From: Rhineura floridana
Taxonomy: Eukaryota; Chordata; Lepidosauria; Squamata; Rhineuridae
Direction: 5' to 3'
DNA: 64,000 nucleotides
NCBI RefSeq assembly: GCF_030035675.1
Contig: NC_084482.1
Span: forward strand, 219,379,943-219,443,942
Shown one piece after another: positions 52,480 to 64,000 of this stretch. Position 1 is the stretch's first letter, and each line of letters starts with the position of its first letter. Position numbers and translations under genes: made by a program. The notes under the pieces are model-generated. The model was not told the origin of the DNA and ran no database searches. It saw only the letters and a program-made list of their open reading frames with translations.

Positions 52480-53300
52480 TTTATTTATTTATTTATGCAT
52501 TTATATCTCATTTTTCCTCCAAGTGGCACCCGTAACGTGGGGGCAAATGCACAAGCGCAGGCTTCCTTCATGCCAGCCCCAGCCCCACACCCTCCCCCCT
52601 TTTGAATGGAGACCCCCGTTCTCCTGTCCCCTTCTCTATTGTGCCCCCCTTTCTGATGAAGACTTCCTGCTGCCGGTGGGGGAAGGAGGGAACTCGAGGG
52701 GGGTTGCATTTGCACCCCTCCCCAACAGACAGGAGGGAGAAACATTTTGGCAGTGGGGGGGGCGGAAGCAGCTCTTGCCACTCAGTCCTCCGATGGGTTA
52801 AGGAAAAGAGTTCTGGTTCCCAGAGCGGCAGGAAGTCTTCATCACAGGGAGGGGGAGAGAATATTGAAGGGGAAGTGGGGGGGGCTGTCTTCATTCACAT
52901 TCCGGGCAAAGAAAGAATTAAGCCCAGAGAGGAGGAGGCTGGAGCGTGCAGAGGTGCAAAGGGGGGGGGGCGACGTGCAAAGGGGGTCCGAAGTGCCTCC
53001 AGGTTGGCCTTGCAAGGCCCTCTTGGAAGCCAGAGCCCGGGAAGGGGATGCAGCTTTGCAAGGGGGGCACTTGGGGGGTGGCTGTGTGTTGGGGGTGATG
53101 TCCTGTGCTGGTTTGGACTGCCACGGGTTGGGGAGGGGAGCTGCCTTTGCAATTCCTGGGCTTGACAGGGCACTCATTGGGGGGGGGGCAGAGAAGGAAG
53201 ATTTGCTTTTTGGCTTTGATCTGGATTCCTACATTGCCAGGAGGTTTGGACTTCTAACTCTACTATTCTATGAGGGGGACGTGGTTGACAGAAGACGATG
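52480..53300 (+). promoter_or_regulatory. GC-rich, G-run region, likely promoter side of gene 2
   Basis: After a short L2-type tail (52475-52520), the sequence is GC- and G-rich with CpGs and patchily resembles 34600-34780 upstream of gene 1 (tgggttaaggaa, ggcaggaagtcttc, gaggctggagcgtgcagagg). The similarity between non-coding flanks supports a promoter or noncoding exon here. The many open frames across it have no domain. Confidence 0.42.
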
Positions 53301-53305
53301 GAAGA

Positions 53306-53600
53306 GCCTCTGTTAATTTGTCTAATTAAAAAGCTGTTTATACGGCCACGAGAGTGGCTGTGTACTATAGCCAGCGTGGATTTTTCACATTCCGCAATGT
53401 TAAATTGAAAATACCCCCGTGCCATTCTGAGGCTTCCCATGAGCTCACCTCAAAATAAAACCTTACAAAACTTACAGTCCTGAACTCAGAAACGCTTGCT
53501 TAACAACCCTCTCAATTTTCACGGCAATACACAAAACAGTCAGAGAGAATAGAGAGTTCAACGTCTAAAGAGAAAGAGAGAGAGAGAAAATGATGGAAGA
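53306..53600 (-). repeat. Dispersed repeat A, copy 4 (inverted)
   Basis: Inverse of 51085-51548: agcctctgttaatttgtcta, atagccagcgtggatttttc, ctgaactcagaaacgcttgc. The homology reaches the same inner limit (acagaggct) as copy 3. Confidence 0.65.
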
Positions 53601-53803
53601 GCGGTGCCAGGAATCTGAGATTGAGGCTGCTTATAATATTCAAACGTCTGAAACCCAAATCTGCATGAAGGATGAAATCCCTCCCTTCTGCTATCTCTCC
53701 CCTGCAGGCACTTGAAAGCTGCTCCCTATGAAATATGCATCGTGGCAAAACCTGTGAGAGTCCCAGAGCTGGCCTAGTTTATGCCTCCCTCTCAGGCAGC
53801 GCC

Positions 53804-63165
<9,362 letters not shown>

Positions 63166-63185
63166 CACCTCCGTTCCATCTTCTG

Positions 63186-63280
63186 AATCAGGAGATGCTG
63201 TGAAGGTAATGGACAGATGTCTGGAGGCAGTGATGGGCTGGATGGAGGCCAACGAACAGGCTGAATTCTAAGAAGCGTTG
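63186..63280 (+). mobile_element. L2 LINE scrap
   Basis: Codes VMDRCLEAVMGWMEAN, the region after the L2 catalytic block (compare CLDSVVGWMRAN at 17.4 kb). Confidence 0.6.
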
Positions 63281-63740
63281 TGGGGAGGTGGTTCCCTGTA
63301 CCTGTATTAGATTTGAAATTGTTTTGGGTTTTACATATGAAGTATGTTTTTGTTTTGCTTTCATTGTTGGTGTTTTTGAGATATCTGGGAAGTGAACAAT
63401 GAATAGAAATTTTTAAAAAATCCTTGTACGTAATGGCCAGTTTACCAGATGCTTCCATGTCCTATTAAATTTTGATTTTATTCATTTTCCTTTCTGAAAT
63501 GTTTTGTATTGACAATTTTAATGTATTTTTTTTCCGTAAAACACTTCAGGAATATACAAATTTCGTTAAATGATATATGAAATAAATAAACAGTTTGCTG
63601 CACTTGATTTCCCCATCTAATTCTGGTATCCTGTCGGTTTTTATATATAACATGGTTTTGATATTCCTTTGATAATTTTTGTGTGGACTATGCTAATATC
63701 TTTCAGAAATGGAAATGCATTCACTGGTCTTCTGCTGATG
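63281..63740 (+). other. Gene 2 3' region
   Basis: AT-rich. Two overlapping AATAAA hexamers at 63581-63590 are the best poly(A) signal candidates for gene 2. Some sequence is shared with 49.7-49.9 kb downstream of gene 1. Confidence 0.4.
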
Positions 63741-64000
63741 TATTTTGGGCAACCAGTGCAGCTCTGTAACACACTCTACGTGGGGCTGCCTTGGAAGACT
63801 GTTCGGAAACTTAAACTGGTACAAAGAGCTGCAGCCAGAGTATTAACAGGGGCTGGTTACAGGGATCATACAACTCCCTTGTTACAACAGCTCCACTGGC
63901 TGCCAGTTTGTTTCCAGTCACAATTCAAAGTGCTGGTTTTGACCTTTAAAGCCCTATACGGCCCAAGTCCAGGCTATCTGTCAGACCGTATCTCCCTATA
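63741..64000 (+). mobile_element. L2-clade LINE, runs off the window
   Basis: ctgtaacacactctacgtgg starts coding sequence that reads like CNTLYVGLPWKTVRKLKLVQ, then AAARVLTGAGYRDHTTPLL and [19 protein letters not shown]. Truncated 5'; the 3' end is outside. Confidence 0.75.

Noticed and set aside
52568-53316. Frames of 187 and 189 codons upstream of gene 2
   Set aside because: Same reason; overlapping in several frames, and the related stretch at 34.4-35 kb does not conserve any of them.

Overview
The window looks like gene-poor, repeat-rich nuclear DNA of a squamate reptile (a lizard-type genome). The inference rests on the repeat mix: CR1 and L2 LINEs, RTE-BovB LINEs, tRNA-derived Sauria-type SINEs whose tails match BovB, a 5S-rRNA-derived SINE with the same tail, a Vingi/Ingi-like LINE, many palindromic hAT-like MITEs, a Ty1/copia fossil, and KRAB zinc-finger exons of the reptile type. 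I cannot name the species.

Layout. 1-9.3 kb: old CR1, a 580-bp direct repeat flanking an internally deleted Vingi-like LINE, MITEs, a 77-unit GT repeat and a 1.34-kb inverted-repeat DNA element. 9.3-12.9 kb: a large palindrome whose arms are arrays of a ~188-bp satellite, with a CR1 inserted in one arm. 13-19 kb: MITEs, CR1 and L2 LINEs. 18.9-27.5 kb: a second copy of the inverted-repeat element, opened by a SINE and by a 3.4-kb CR1; the CR1 was opened by a copia fossil, and one copia LTR was opened by another CR1 tail. 27.5-33.6 kb: satellite units, L2 LINEs in both directions, an orphan antisense SCAN-domain exon and BovB pieces.

34-64 kb holds two paralogous KRAB C2H2 zinc-finger genes in tandem on the + strand. 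Gene 1 has coding exons at 38256-38332, 42373-42499 and 46081-47402 (505 aa, 13 fingers). Gene 2 has exons at 53796-53878, 54695-54821, 57216-57293 and/or 58437-58514 (a duplicated exon), 61427-61510 and 62151-62932 (381 or 407 aa, 7 fingers). All junctions have AG/GT borders and agree in phase. Promoter-side sequence, first coding exon, KRAB-A exon and about 800 bp of the following intron are recognisably duplicated between the two genes. Both finger arrays end early and are followed by decayed finger sequence.

How it works together (inference): KRAB zinc-finger proteins usually bind DNA and recruit silencing machinery, often against transposable elements. Here two such genes sit inside a dense record of repeated transposon invasions. 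The rest of the window shows no host gene I can recognise apart from the SCAN exon. Sub-family names of repeats are by eye, without database comparison.
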